A stretch of DNA of 64,000 nucleotides. Origin: Algoriphagus pacificus (GTDB taxonomy: Bacteria; Bacteroidota; Bacteroidia; Cytophagales; Cyclobacteriaceae). The DNA is taken from NCBI RefSeq assembly GCF_017254845.1, contig NZ_JAFKCU010000002.1, forward strand, positions 372,001 through 436,000, written 5' to 3'. The number at the start of each line of letters is the position of its first letter. Within the stretch, counting starts at the first letter, position 1. Below the pieces are notes generated by a model, which searched no databases, was not told where the DNA came from, and saw only the letters and a program-made list of their open reading frames with translations. This document shows, one piece after another, positions 1 to 9,985 of the stretch. The position numbers and the translations under genes are program-made.

Positions 1-539
1 CGGACTACTTCAGCATCTTGGATAGATCCATCCGTATTGACTACAAACCTTACTATCACAGTTCCTGAAATACCCATCCTTCTTGCTTGTGAAGGATACT
101 TTAGATTCTTGTTAAGGTATTCGTACCATTTATCCATTTCACCTTTAAATGAAGCCTGTACCTCTACAAATTCTTTTATTTCATCAGGATCTTCTACTAT
201 TGGCGGTCCCATTGGAGCAATTTCAGTTGGGATAGGTTCTTGTTCAATACCGAAATCAACGATTGCTTCTAGCTTATCGATGATAATATCATCTTCTATG
301 ATTTCGATTTCGGGTTGTTGAATAACAGGAGGTGGGGTAGGATGATCTTGATTGGTGACGGGTATATCCAAAATATCCCAGGTACTGTCTTCTTTATCAA
401 AAGTCTTTATTTGAAAATCATCATAAGCCTTCCATTCGAAGGCCACCAAAACTGCAGCAACACTGAGCATTAATCCCAGGTTAAAAATCATTCCAGACAA
501 TTTACCAACGTCTGAACTCGGGTTTTTTTTGTTTTCCAT
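1..539 (-). CDS. TonB family protein, C-terminus cut by window edge
   Basis: Energy transducer TonB-like protein that would carry inner-membrane proton-motive force to outer-membrane TonB-dependent transporters. Reading leftwards from the ATG at 539, about 179 residues are present: a short basic cytoplasmic N-terminus (MENKKNP), one transmembrane segment ending in VAFEWK, a Pro-rich stretch (PTPPPV), an acidic linker, and the start of the TonB C-terminal domain (YLNKNLKYPSQARRMGI, then GTVIVRFVVNTDGSIQD). The last part of that domain lies outside the window. It is a close paralogue of the next gene (684-1358), with the same architecture and near-identical blocks, so the two look like a tandem duplication. 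Confident on family; which receptor it serves cannot be told. Confidence 0.92.
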   Translation of the reverse strand, partial: MENKKNPSSDVGKLSGMIFNLGLMLSVAAVLVAFEWKAYDDFQIKTFDKEDSTWDILDIPVTNQDHPTPPPVIQQPEIEIIEDDIIIDKLEAIVDFGIEQEPIPTEIAPMGPPIVEDPDEIKEFVEVQASFKGEMDKWYEYLNKNLKYPSQARRMGISGTVIVRFVVNTDGSIQDAEVV

Positions 540-650
540 GGTTTTGTTTGTTTAGGTAAAAATCAATTCCTAAGAATTTAACTACTTCAAAACCAAAAGA
601 CTAACCCAGTAACATTTATTAACTAATTAAAAAGTTGTTAAAAAATTGAC

Positions 651-676
651 AAAAAAAAGACCCGAGCAATCGGGTC
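651..676 (-). terminator. Rho-independent terminator after the second TonB gene
   Basis: A perfect 7-bp stem GACCCGA/TCGGGTC with loop GCAA (659-676) is followed, reading on the minus strand, by a run of eight T (651-658). It begins 7 bases after the stop codon of the 684-1358 gene, so the two tonB copies are probably transcribed separately. Confidence 0.85.
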
Positions 677-683
677 TCATATT

Positions 684-1358
684 TTAGCTAAGTTTAAATC
701 TGATTGGAAGTCTCATTCTTGTACGAACTGGTCTACCTCTTTGCTTACCTGGTTCCCATTTAGGAGCAGCAGATACAACTCTTACAGCTTCTTCGTCACA
801 ACCTCCGCCGATTCCTCTTAAAACGTCAACGTCTTGAATAGATCCATCTGTGTTTACAACGAAAACCACGATAACAGTTCCTTCGATACCCATTCTTCTT
901 GCTTGAGTTGGGTATTTAAGGTTTTTGCTAAGGTATTGATTCCAACCTGACATTCCACCTGGAGGATTTGGTTGAGTTTCTACCACGTCAAAGATCTCAT
1001 CAGCTTTCTCCTCAACTGGAGCTTCAGCGATAACAACTTCTTTGATCACAGTTTCTTCTTTCACATCCACATCAAAGTTTACTTCGATTTTTTCTTCGAT
1101 TTCAACTTCATCTGGGATTTCCTCGATGATTGGCTGTTCAACTGGTGGCGGTGGTGGTGGTGGCTGCTCAGTGATTGGAATATCAATCAGCTCTTCGAAA
1201 TTGTCAGTCACCTGGCCTAGGTCCTTAAGAGCACCGTCGTCAAATGACTTCCATTCAAAGGCAGCAAGAGTAGCGCCTACAGCCACTGCTAAGCCAAGAT
1301 TCAGGAACATGCCTGACTTTCTGGTTAGATCAGCCTTTGGAGTCTTTTTTGCTTCCAT
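684..1358 (-). CDS. TonB family energy transducer
   Basis: Complete TonB-like protein of 224 residues. The ATG at 1358 (MEAKKTPKAD) is preferred to a longer reading from 1406, because it aligns with the start of the paralogue at 539. Order of parts: basic N-terminus, one transmembrane helix (about residues 14-34), a Pro run (PPPPPPP, about 65-71), an acidic Glu/Val-rich periplasmic spacer, and a C-terminal TonB domain with YLSKNLKYPTQARRMGIEG and the closing RMRLPIRFKL strand. In the family this protein spans the periplasm and contacts the TonB box of outer-membrane receptors. A terminator follows directly. It lies downstream of vanZ-like, gcvH and sprA on the same strand, 67 bp after the vanZ-like gene. 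Receptor specificity is unknown. Confidence 0.93.
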   Translation of the reverse strand: MEAKKTPKADLTRKSGMFLNLGLAVAVGATLAAFEWKSFDDGALKDLGQVTDNFEELIDIPITEQPPPPPPPVEQPIIEEIPDEVEIEEKIEVNFDVDVKEETVIKEVVIAEAPVEEKADEIFDVVETQPNPPGGMSGWNQYLSKNLKYPTQARRMGIEGTVIVVFVVNTDGSIQDVDVLRGIGGGCDEEAVRVVSAAPKWEPGKQRGRPVRTRMRLPIRFKLS

Positions 1359-1425
1359 GGTGAATTGGTTTATACAGGTTAATTTTTTTCTAAATAAGAA
1401 TAACAATTCTAAGGATTTAGGACCA

Positions 1426-1797
1426 TTATTCCAAGTTGTTTTTTACTTTGGACAACTTAAAATATGTGAAGAATCCAGCGATTCCACCTATTTCATTGAC
1501 AATCATGTCCATATAATCATACGTACGAAAGGGTACAAATTGTTGCAGTGACTCTAAGACGATTCCTGCTAAGACTCCGAAAACCAAGAAGTTAAGTAAC
1601 AATCTTTTACTTAAAATACCTTTTTGATTTGCTTTTATTCCAACTCCGCACCACAGAAAACTCAAGATGCTAAAGCAGATAAAATGGATTAATTTATCCT
1701 GAAAATCGAACGCATCAACCTCTGGGAATTTATCTCCGGGTGTAAGCATGGCAACAGAAATGACTATTAACCAAGCTAAACTCAGATATAATCTCAA
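1426..1797 (-). CDS. VanZ-like small membrane protein
   Basis: A 123-residue protein with about four transmembrane segments and the VanZ-family signature of a charged TPGDKFP loop after the first helix, KLIHFICF in the second, and an ESLQQF segment before the last helix. VanZ proteins are named for low-level teicoplanin resistance in one operon, but most members, including this Bacteroidota type, have no proven function. The only credible start is TTG at 1797: no ATG precedes it in frame after the gcvH stop, and the next ATG lies inside the first helix. It sits between gcvH and tonB in a tight same-strand run, 11 bp after gcvH. Confidence 0.8.
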   Translation of the reverse strand: MRLYLSLAWLIVISVAMLTPGDKFPEVDAFDFQDKLIHFICFSILSFLWCGVGIKANQKGILSKRLLLNFLVFGVLAGIVLESLQQFVPFRTYDYMDMIVNEIGGIAGFFTYFKLSKVKNNLE

Positions 1798-1808
1798 ATT
1801 GATTGCTT

Positions 1809-2183
1809 TTAAGCTCCTACTAATTCAGCATATTCATCTGCTGACATTAAAGAAGAAGTATCTCCAGAAACTTTAACTTTTACCATCCAGCCTTCACCAT
1901 ATGGATCAGAATTGACCAACTCAGGCTCATCTGCTAGTTTATCGTTTAATTCTGTCACTTCACCGGAAACAGGCATAAAAAGATCAGAAACTGTTTTTAC
2001 TGCTTCCACTGTTCCGAATACTTCCTCTGCTTCCAAAGTATCTCCTACAGTTTCTACTTCCACATATACAATATCGCCCAGTTCTGACTGTGCAAAATCA
2101 GTAATTCCTATAGTAGCAATTTCACCTTCAATTTTAACCCATTCGTGGTCTTTTGTGTACTTTAAATCTTGTGGAATATTCAT
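1809..2183 (-). CDS. gcvH: Glycine cleavage system H protein
   Basis: H protein of the glycine cleavage complex. It carries the lipoyl arm that shuttles the aminomethyl group between the P, T and L proteins in the cytoplasm. At 124 residues it is of normal family length. The lipoylated lysine is K63 in the context [12 protein letters not shown], and the flanking hammerhead fold residues (HEWVKIEG near the start, GWMVKVKV near the end) are present. It starts at an ATG 56 bp downstream of sprA. The P, T and L genes are not in this window. The placement next to sprA, not with the other gcv genes, is a pattern I recall from other Bacteroidota. Confidence 0.97.
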   Translation of the reverse strand: MNIPQDLKYTKDHEWVKIEGEIATIGITDFAQSELGDIVYVEVETVGDTLEAEEVFGTVEAVKTVSDLFMPVSGEVTELNDKLADEPELVNSDPYGEGWMVKVKVSGDTSSLMSADEYAELVGA

Positions 2184-2239
2184 AATTGAAATTTTTTGTA
2201 AAGAAATCCAAAATTAAGAGGAATCAGGCTAAATAAAAT

Positions 2240-5200
2240 CTATTGAGATAAATTAAATCGAAGTTGACCTCCAAAAGCTGTCGATGACCTGCGATAAGCT
2301 GTTGTAACCCTAGGATCATTGATAGTTCGGTCAAAATAAAGTGTGATACTAAGGTTCTGATTGATCAAATAGCCTATCGTTGGTCTAATCTGAATATTCA
2401 GATTTCCATTGGTAATAGTGCTTCCTTCTTCAATTTTCCGCTGAACCTGTCTAGTATCTACGACTTTAGTATTCAATCGTAAAGTTAGGTCATTTTTTAA
2501 GACAGATTGCCTTCCCTGGATTTTAAAAGGAACTTTGACTCCAGCTTTTGTATAGCCAATATCAATTCCGAGATCATTGCTTTTTTGCTCTGTCACCTGT
2601 GAATTGGAGAAATTGAGCCCCAGGTTTCTCTCCTTATTGTATTTGACAGAAATATTCAGCCTATCTCTTGTCAATAAGTCGACACCAATCAAAGGAGCAA
2701 ACCTTTCTGTCATGACCACTTGATTTAGAACATAGATCGGGATAAACTGGCCTTCATCATTGGTTACATCTGCTCGAGGAATAGATTGGAGCGTATTATA
2801 AAGCTCTAGCCCTTGCTGATATTGAAGGGAATTGGAGAAATTACTAGCATCATAGGTAGAAGTATACTGATGTTCGATATTGATGCTGCTGAAAATCTCA
2901 CTCAAGCCTTTCAATCTGGACAATCCTCTATATTCCAATCTCCAGTTTGGCAAAGGAGTTTTAGGGAATGGATTAAGTTTCACCTCAGATGCATTTTGGC
3001 CACGGTAAGCAGCAATAAATGAAGGAATCATGACATCCTGACCATTTATTGAGTATTCTCCAGCACTTGGATTTTCTGCATCCAATCGACTTTTTATAAC
3101 AGCTCTATTTTGCTCAAAATCGGTAAATAGTGGTGAATTATTTTCAGAATCATCTTTAGAAAAAGCTGTCCCAATCATTATGGTTGTGATGCTGTACGCA
3201 CCAATTCTATTCGGACTGATAGAAGTGTAATCTCCTGGATTATCCATCGAATTTCTGAAAATTTCTTGATAATCTCCCGTTTCCCGTTTGGTTGCGTTAA
3301 GGGTGATTCTAAAATCTTGGAAAGGCTCGATTAAGCTTCCCAAGCGTAGATTCATCGCTTTGCTTTGTAAGAAAGGTTGCGTAAGCTCAGAGCTTGGTGC
3401 CATAGATCCCATACTAGCGAGTCTATAGCGGATCATAGGATCTTGACTTCCGAATAAAAATGCCAATCCTGGATTTTCAAATGCTCTGTCCATTCCCAAG
3501 AGTCCAGTATTAGGTAAATAACCTGGTAAGAAAGTACCTTCTACCAAGCCATAATTGAAGGTAATTTCCTTAACCATCATCATGGCTTTCATTAACTTAT
3601 TGCTGAAAGGTGTACCTATTGTATCCTCTGCTTGAGTATTGTTTCTTCCAGGTATTGCCGGTCGCTTTGGAGCATTTAAAGCAGCCAGTTTTTTATTTTT
3701 ATTATAAAGCTTTATCAAGTCAAGTTTACCTGTAATCGTCTGATCCCTTGTGTTTTGGATCATGTTGCCCAAAGTGTCTTTTTGGCCAATTGCACCTGTC
3801 TGCCAAGTGTAAGTAGTCCCGTATTTATAATCTGCACGGATCCAATCTGTAATCGGAGATTTATCAAAAGGAATTGTATAATTCAAATTGACCTGATGGT
3901 TGTAATTCGTTTTTCTTCCAAACCTCCAAAAATTAGCTCGTACTGAATCTTGTTTTGCCTGAGAGTCCAAATCTCCCTCTGGCTCATCGATCACTGCCAT
4001 GATTCTGGATGAATAGTCCACCCGTAGGTTTTTAGTAAGATCCCAATTGACAGTATAGAACCTATTCATGAAAAAGCTCTTCTGGAAAAGCGGATCTACT
4101 CCTGAAGTCCCTAATTGGTCATTTCTATACTGAGACCTTAGGAACCTTCTATCCACATCCAGCCTAGCAACCAATGAAGTCGGGGCCAGATTTAAGTTAA
4201 AGTCCTTGATAAGTCTTAGATGCGGGGAATTGAGCCATTCACTGTTTTTAAAGGGCTCAATATTCAAAGGTTTTGGTGTGAAGCTATATGTGATGTTTCC
4301 TCGATAAGTTTTAAAATTATAATCCTGAATCTGGGCATTAGTCTGTTTTACAACTCCATAAGCATAGGAGAATGAAAAATTGCTCAAATCATAGATTCTG
4401 TTTTTAGCATCAGGATTGGTCTTGATTTTTTTGACATTGTTGAAACTGATGTTTTTCCTATTTAATTGATCCAAAGCAATTCTTCTGTAGGCTTCTTTAT
4501 CTGCATTTGTTTCAAATTTGCCCAAGGCCACTTCAAAAGGAACATCAGGATTAAGTGGGTCATACTCTGGTCTCGTAGATGAGTTTTCAACACTGAAATA
4601 CATAGGAATACTTACACCCAAGCCTGCAGGAAGTAGTTTGTGAATATCTACATTGGTAGAAATGTCATATTGCGTGGTTGCTTGACGGGCTCTTTCAGAA
4701 AGTCTGGTTTCTAAACCTCCAAAACCAATGGAGTTATGACGAATTGAAGCAGAAACCACTGCTACATCGGCAATTTTTGCATTCAACAAGGCATTAGCTG
4801 CCCATCCATTTGACTTGGTAAAACCTGTCACGCGCAATTCGTTTGCCCAAATACAGATGTTTTTGCTGGCTCCTCCAGAATCTCCTGGATTTCTTACACC
4901 AATCATCATCCCTTGGATCTGGCTGAGTTCAGGTCTACCTACCACAGTTACTTTATACTGTCTTACCTGCTGGGTAAATGGTAAATTTAGCGGCACCTGA
5001 TTATTATCTCTTTCTACTTTGACACCTACGATCTCCTGAATGGCAATGTCAATTTCATTTTCCAAAGGCCAAATCTGTCTCGGATCTCTGGTTCCTTTTG
5101 GAGTGATGAAAAGTGGTACTTCAATTTCATAATAGTTGTCAGTGTAATCGGTTCCCAATCTTAAGAATGCAGTGATTTCGCCGTCATTGGCATCTTCACT

Positions 5201-8200
5201 GTCTGCATGTAAGAACATTTTGATTCGCTCATATTGAACTAGGTCCTTATTGATATTTCTGAAAACACCTCTTGCATCATGCGCTGGCAAATCTTCTACA
5301 CAGATTCGTAGCGATTGCTCGTTCAGTCTTCTTTCAACAGTGGAAGTGTTGTCTCGGTCTCTGTTAATCCCCGGAGGCAAAACATAAGGGCTTTGCGTAT
5401 CGCTTCCTTGGCTGTTTTGCTCGATACCTACCACATCCACAGTCACATTGGAATTATCAGGCTCAGGGATCTCAAATAAACCTCTTTCGAAAAGCGATTC
5501 CTGGAAAACTCTCCACTGACTTCCAACCATTCTGAAATTGGCCATTCTCAAAACCACTGGTTGTTCAAATTCAGTCAAATAAGTTCTGATCCAACGGATT
5601 GATTTGAATCCGGAAATATCTCCCTGAACTCGATCTGGCTGTCTTACGGGAATTCTGAATAGGTACCAATTTACATTCTCTCCTCCTTCGTTGTGAGTCA
5701 CTTTGTCCACAATATAATTTTGGCCTACTACCAGATTTCCAGGTTTCAAGTCAATCTCGTATTCATAGTAATTCTCCAGCTCGTTGATGGTGTTATCCGT
5801 ATTCAAATCCTCATTATCTGGAGTATTTGAACCAGAAGGGGTATAAGGTAGATTTTGGCTGGCAGTCACAGGAGTATTTCTCTCCATACCATTGAATTTT
5901 TTATAACGTTCCAGAATTTTGACATCATTCTCGTCAAATTGCTCATCGAGATAATATCTAAATAAATCTGCTGAAACATCTTGGGTGATTGCATTTCTGG
6001 CTTGTTGCGAAACGTTTAGCCTACTCAAGAATCGTGAATTGAAGAAAGAAGCTTCATCCTCATTTTTCAAACCATCCAAACCAACATCCTGATTTTCTCT
6101 GGAAGATTCAGAGTTGTCAAATGCTGGCAATAAATACTGCTCTCTGGTTATTCTACCCCATTCATTAGAAGAGGTTTCTGCCGGATCACCATCAGCCGGA
6201 AGGCCATTTTCAAAAGCATGCCTGCCATCTTGCATCACATCTTCAGAGATATCACCAAGGTTCAAATAGAGCTTTCCTCCTGTGGTATTGTTTTGATTGA
6301 AAATCCCATCAAGCACTCGACCATTTTCTCCTTCGATAAATGGATCCAGCATCCAGAATTCTATGTATTCTATATTGGTTCGGTCAAAATCAACCTCAGT
6401 TGTGATAGCTCTTGTCACACCTCCGTAATTCTTTTTGGGGTCTGGGAGCAATCCATCAAAAGTCAGGTTGGTATTGTAGTTATACATTCCCCGCTCACTT
6501 GGGAAGTATGCCATTTCAAATAAAGGCTCAGGAGTAATGATAACTGTTCGGTCTTGCTGAGGAAAAATCTCCTGAGGCACAACTCTTCTTACGTAGTGGT
6601 TTCTTCTGTCTTCTCGGGTGATATTCGAAGGTACTCCAGGACCATTTTCACGGTAGAAAATATTATCAATATTATACCATGCCAGTCGAGCTCGTCTGTA
6701 GGTTGCACCTAATTGGTCCTCTGTCTGATTGCTCAGGTCAAATCTGTCATCGTCCGTCTCTGGTGTTGACGCCAATTTCCAGTTTTGATTGGCTGCGCCT
6801 CCAAGGTTAAATGGTGTAACTGCAGCTTCAAAATCGTCAATATAAGAAGCTTGATCTCCATCTACCTGATTGGAAGTTCCTGGAATCAAATGAGCAAATT
6901 CACCGCTGATATTGACTAATGAGGTTTCTTTTGTATCGGTAAATGGCAATGCATCCGCTAACTTAGTCAGCCATCGAGATTCGTCAGAGAAGTTGGCGTC
7001 TAAGCCCCAGAGACTATTTCTCAATGTTTCATTACCAGTGGCAATACGCGTGACATTCGGTCTTTCATTGAGGTATAAGAATGTACCACCCAAATTGAAT
7101 TTGTCACTGAATAAATAATCCAATCGGGTTCCCAAAAGGCTTCGGGTTTGGAAGGAAACCAAATCAGCTTTTTCAAAACTGATAGAGATTTGCTTCCCAG
7201 ATTGAAGGATAGCATTATTGATAATGATTAAGCGACCAACATTATAGTCAATTGTATAATCAACCCCTTCTGTCAATGGAATATTTCCCGCTTGAACTAT
7301 CACAGAGCCAGGGGAAATATTCAGACCCGGAAGTTGGATTTCAGAGGCCGAACCTGCGGTAAGTCTACCTTTAATGAAATATTTATTCAGTCTAGTGACC
7401 AACTCAGCATCTGCCTGGGTAGTCTCATAGAGCGTATCGTAGACATATTTATCCTTTAGGACAATTTCGCCTGGCAGGAAATACTTCTCTAGGTTTGATC
7501 CAAATGGCTCTAAAACTGGGAAAACCAAAAGCCCTCGGTCGGGGAGAATAGTCAGTCCTTCTACAAAATCAAAGTTACCATCAGGGGCAGGATCATTTTG
7601 AGGATTAAGGTTATCCAATCCTGTCAGTCGGATCAAAGGTTTGTCCTTGACATTTTGTCCCTCTAGTAAAGATGGGTTATCCAAACCAGTTCTATCATCC
7701 CTATAAATTACCTGAAGCTGAAAACCTTCTCTGAGTAGCTGATTGGCATTTAGATTATAGACGTTTTTCATCATCAAATCCCAAGTAGGAACTCGAGGAT
7801 TGATTCGAGCGGGACGTAATAGTTTCAAGAAAATCAACTCATCTTCTTGACGGTTTTGATAATCTTCTGTTAGTTCTCCGACTTTGTAAACTTGTCCGTT
7901 GTAGGTGTATTCAAAAGAAACAGCCAAAACTTCGTCGTTTTGGAGCTTTCGGAAAAGAGAAAGATATCCAAGTTGTGGATTGAAGTAATATTCAGTTGGT
8001 CCAAGTTTTCTAGAACCATTGATTTGCTCAAAGTCAACACCTTTTTTAAGTCCCAAACTGGACTCGATTGCTCTGGCACCTGTGTCAAAAGGCCTAAAGG
8101 ATGGGTTATTGGAAATATTAGAAAACAGGTTGTTAGATCCATTGGCGGCTGGAGCACCCGGAGTACCCATTCCTACAGATGGATTTCCTGGATTCAGTAA

Positions 8201-9373
8201 AACCTGACCTTCACCCAAGTCCATGAAAGCGGCAAAATTTCTGAGAGTTTCAGTATTGGAGGCTCGGTTCATGATATAGACCTCAATCCTCGTTACGTTG
8301 ACACCTGAAAGTACTTGAGGAAGTCCTCTTAGCCATCTTTCGTAATTGTCTCGGAAGAAATGTGCCAAAAAGAAATGTCGGTTTTCATCGTATTTGGAAG
8401 CCTGAATGTCAAATGATCTTCCCTGGCCATTCGCATCGATGATCAGTTGATCTCTTCGTCCCCTTTGAGTGGAGGCCACTGCAGTAACTCCAAGTTTTCC
8501 GAATTGCATTTGGGTTTTTACCCCGAAAAGGTTTTGGGCTCCTTGAATCAATCTGTTTTGAACAGACATACTGACGTTACCAATTTCAATAGATTTTATA
8601 ATGTCTTCTTGAAAGCCGTTGTATTCTACCTTGAGCTGATTTTGAAAGTCAAATGAATTATTGGAGTCAAAGTTTGCTCCGATTTTCATTTTCTCACCAA
8701 GAGAACCATTGACAGCCATTTGGATTTGCTGGTCAAAGTTAAAGCCTCCATTCTGCTGCTGGCGAATAGGTAAAGTCGGATTGTCAATCCTTCGGAAAAT
8801 TGCTCCGAAGTCTAGGTTTACATAGCCAGTTGGAACAATATTAATATCACTGCCACCAAAAATTCGATCGAAAGACGGGCTTACTGTCAAAGGTGGAATA
8901 AGTCCTCGGCCTTCTACTGCACTTTCACCATCTCCACCTCTGGCTCTGCTTCTCCAATAGTCCTGACGGACCTTGTATTCCTGTATTTTAGAAAATTGCT
9001 CAAAATCATACTCCTGTTCATTTCCGATTCGAGTACTATCGAGCTCTTCTACGATATTATATCTGAGAGTAGAATCGACTAAAACCTGTACTTTTTGATT
9101 TGTAGGTGGGGCAGGGATAAATGGTGATTGAGGCTGTAAGAAAGGGTTTCGGTAGGGGAATAGGGGATTCGTCCTCATATTTTGCCAAAGCAAAAATGAC
9201 GGTGCCATTCTCCTTCGATTGAGAGAATCAATTCGCGTCTGAGTGGTATCGGTAGCGGTTTGTTGAGCCTGGGAAGTAGAAAAGGCCAGAATAAACCCAA
9301 TCAGGATTAAGTGTTTGGGCAAACCACCGAAAAACCTCCTCCTGCAAAAAGTCAGTACCTTCCGAAAGTTCAA
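2240..9373 (-). CDS. sprA: Gliding motility / type IX secretion outer-membrane translocon SprA
   Basis: Giant outer-membrane protein of 2377 residues, the usual size for SprA/Sov. In Flavobacterium johnsoniae SprA forms the very large beta-barrel through which the type IX secretion system exports CTD-tagged proteins, and it is required for gliding. The N-terminus has a basic region and hydrophobic segment (residues about 20-36, ending FSTSQAQ) consistent with a Sec signal peptide. It is followed by the conserved region with FLLWQNMRTNPLF and SFDRIFGGSDINIVPTGYV and then thousands of bases coding for amphipathic strands rich in Asn, Arg and aromatics; the C-terminus ends in a beta-strand (FGGQLRFNLSQ). 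No stop or frameshift interrupts it. It starts 12 bp after the ruvA stop, so co-transcription with maeB and ruvA is likely. No other type IX component is in this window. Confidence 0.96.
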   Translation of the reverse strand: MNFRKVLTFCRRRFFGGLPKHLILIGFILAFSTSQAQQTATDTTQTRIDSLNRRRMAPSFLLWQNMRTNPLFPYRNPFLQPQSPFIPAPPTNQKVQVLVDSTLRYNIVEELDSTRIGNEQEYDFEQFSKIQEYKVRQDYWRSRARGGDGESAVEGRGLIPPLTVSPSFDRIFGGSDINIVPTGYVNLDFGAIFRRIDNPTLPIRQQQNGGFNFDQQIQMAVNGSLGEKMKIGANFDSNNSFDFQNQLKVEYNGFQEDIIKSIEIGNVSMSVQNRLIQGAQNLFGVKTQMQFGKLGVTAVASTQRGRRDQLIIDANGQGRSFDIQASKYDENRHFFLAHFFRDNYERWLRGLPQVLSGVNVTRIEVYIMNRASNTETLRNFAAFMDLGEGQVLLNPGNPSVGMGTPGAPAANGSNNLFSNISNNPSFRPFDTGARAIESSLGLKKGVDFEQINGSRKLGPTEYYFNPQLGYLSLFRKLQNDEVLAVSFEYTYNGQVYKVGELTEDYQNRQEDELIFLKLLRPARINPRVPTWDLMMKNVYNLNANQLLREGFQLQVIYRDDRTGLDNPSLLEGQNVKDKPLIRLTGLDNLNPQNDPAPDGNFDFVEGLTILPDRGLLVFPVLEPFGSNLEKYFLPGEIVLKDKYVYDTLYETTQADAELVTRLNKYFIKGRLTAGSASEIQLPGLNISPGSVIVQAGNIPLTEGVDYTIDYNVGRLIIINNAILQSGKQISISFEKADLVSFQTRSLLGTRLDYLFSDKFNLGGTFLYLNERPNVTRIATGNETLRNSLWGLDANFSDESRWLTKLADALPFTDTKETSLVNISGEFAHLIPGTSNQVDGDQASYIDDFEAAVTPFNLGGAANQNWKLASTPETDDDRFDLSNQTEDQLGATYRRARLAWYNIDNIFYRENGPGVPSNITREDRRNHYVRRVVPQEIFPQQDRTVIITPEPLFEMAYFPSERGMYNYNTNLTFDGLLPDPKKNYGGVTRAITTEVDFDRTNIEYIEFWMLDPFIEGENGRVLDGIFNQNNTTGGKLYLNLGDISEDVMQDGRHAFENGLPADGDPAETSSNEWGRITREQYLLPAFDNSESSRENQDVGLDGLKNEDEASFFNSRFLSRLNVSQQARNAITQDVSADLFRYYLDEQFDENDVKILERYKKFNGMERNTPVTASQNLPYTPSGSNTPDNEDLNTDNTINELENYYEYEIDLKPGNLVVGQNYIVDKVTHNEGGENVNWYLFRIPVRQPDRVQGDISGFKSIRWIRTYLTEFEQPVVLRMANFRMVGSQWRVFQESLFERGLFEIPEPDNSNVTVDVVGIEQNSQGSDTQSPYVLPPGINRDRDNTSTVERRLNEQSLRICVEDLPAHDARGVFRNINKDLVQYERIKMFLHADSEDANDGEITAFLRLGTDYTDNYYEIEVPLFITPKGTRDPRQIWPLENEIDIAIQEIVGVKVERDNNQVPLNLPFTQQVRQYKVTVVGRPELSQIQGMMIGVRNPGDSGGASKNICIWANELRVTGFTKSNGWAANALLNAKIADVAVVSASIRHNSIGFGGLETRLSERARQATTQYDISTNVDIHKLLPAGLGVSIPMYFSVENSSTRPEYDPLNPDVPFEVALGKFETNADKEAYRRIALDQLNRKNISFNNVKKIKTNPDAKNRIYDLSNFSFSYAYGVVKQTNAQIQDYNFKTYRGNITYSFTPKPLNIEPFKNSEWLNSPHLRLIKDFNLNLAPTSLVARLDVDRRFLRSQYRNDQLGTSGVDPLFQKSFFMNRFYTVNWDLTKNLRVDYSSRIMAVIDEPEGDLDSQAKQDSVRANFWRFGRKTNYNHQVNLNYTIPFDKSPITDWIRADYKYGTTYTWQTGAIGQKDTLGNMIQNTRDQTITGKLDLIKLYNKNKKLAALNAPKRPAIPGRNNTQAEDTIGTPFSNKLMKAMMMVKEITFNYGLVEGTFLPGYLPNTGLLGMDRAFENPGLAFLFGSQDPMIRYRLASMGSMAPSSELTQPFLQSKAMNLRLGSLIEPFQDFRITLNATKRETGDYQEIFRNSMDNPGDYTSISPNRIGAYSITTIMIGTAFSKDDSENNSPLFTDFEQNRAVIKSRLDAENPSAGEYSINGQDVMIPSFIAAYRGQNASEVKLNPFPKTPLPNWRLEYRGLSRLKGLSEIFSSINIEHQYTSTYDASNFSNSLQYQQGLELYNTLQSIPRADVTNDEGQFIPIYVLNQVVMTERFAPLIGVDLLTRDRLNISVKYNKERNLGLNFSNSQVTEQKSNDLGIDIGYTKAGVKVPFKIQGRQSVLKNDLTLRLNTKVVDTRQVQRKIEEGSTITNGNLNIQIRPTIGYLINQNLSITLYFDRTINDPRVTTAYRRSSTAFGGQLRFNLSQ

Positions 9374-9385
9374 TGCAGCTTCAAA

Positions 9386-9985
9386 TTATGGTGTCTTTAA
9401 AGATGCTTTAATTAATTCTTCTAAAGAAATTTCTCCAGTGGTTTTTTTCAATACTGCCGCGATGTTTTTTTCCGCAGCAGCTTTTGGGAAACCAAGAGTA
9501 ATTAAGGCTTGTAACGCTTCCTCACGTACTTTATTGCTCGATTTCAAAAATCCTAATTGTGAAGGAGCCGAATCTCCATCCGCAGTTTTGCCTACTTTAT
9601 CCTTCAACTCCAAAATTATTCGTTGAGCAGTTTTTGCACCAATTCCTTTAACATGCTGAATGGTAGCAACATCTCCTGAAAGTATGGCATGTTCGATTTC
9701 TTCCGCACTCAAAGAGGACAAAATCATCAGCCCGGTATTTGGACCTACTCCATTAATGGAAATCAACAATAAAAAAAGTCTCTTTTCAGCGGCATCTTTA
9801 AATCCATATAGCGTATGCGCATCTTCCTTAATATGAAGAAAGGTGAGAAGTTTGATTTGTTCCTCATCCTTAATCTTACTGTAAGTCTGTAAGGAGATCT
9901 TGACATGATAGCCGATTCCACCTACATCGATTAGGACGTAGGTGGGATCTTTAAAAATTAATTTTCCGTTGAGATAATCTATCAT
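9386..9985 (-). CDS. ruvA: Holliday junction branch migration protein RuvA
   Basis: RuvA, 199 residues, the normal size. Tetramers bind four-way DNA junctions and load the RuvB motor for branch migration in recombination repair. The N-terminal OB fold begins MIDYLNGKL with VLIDVGGIGYHV. The two helix-hairpin-helix elements are visible as LISINGVGPNTGLMIL and IQHVKGIGAKTAQRIILELKDKV. A C-terminal three-helix domain with TLGFPKAAAEKNI contacts RuvB. Its ATG overlaps the TGA of maeB by 4 bases (ATGA), indicating translational coupling, and sprA follows after 12 bp. ruvB and ruvC are not present here. Confidence 0.98.
   Translation of the reverse strand: MIDYLNGKLIFKDPTYVLIDVGGIGYHVKISLQTYSKIKDEEQIKLLTFLHIKEDAHTLYGFKDAAEKRLFLLLISINGVGPNTGLMILSSLSAEEIEHAILSGDVATIQHVKGIGAKTAQRIILELKDKVGKTADGDSAPSQLGFLKSSNKVREEALQALITLGFPKAAAEKNIAAVLKKTTGEISLEELIKASLKTP

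Noticed and set aside
37-321. Open frame on the plus strand rich in Ser and Ile opposite the first tonB
   Set aside because: It is the antisense of a well-supported TonB reading frame, with low-complexity composition typical of a shadow frame.
1042-1551. Long plus-strand open frame opposite the second tonB
   Set aside because: It mirrors the Pro-rich and acidic TonB spacer as Gly and Ser runs and has no family match by eye.
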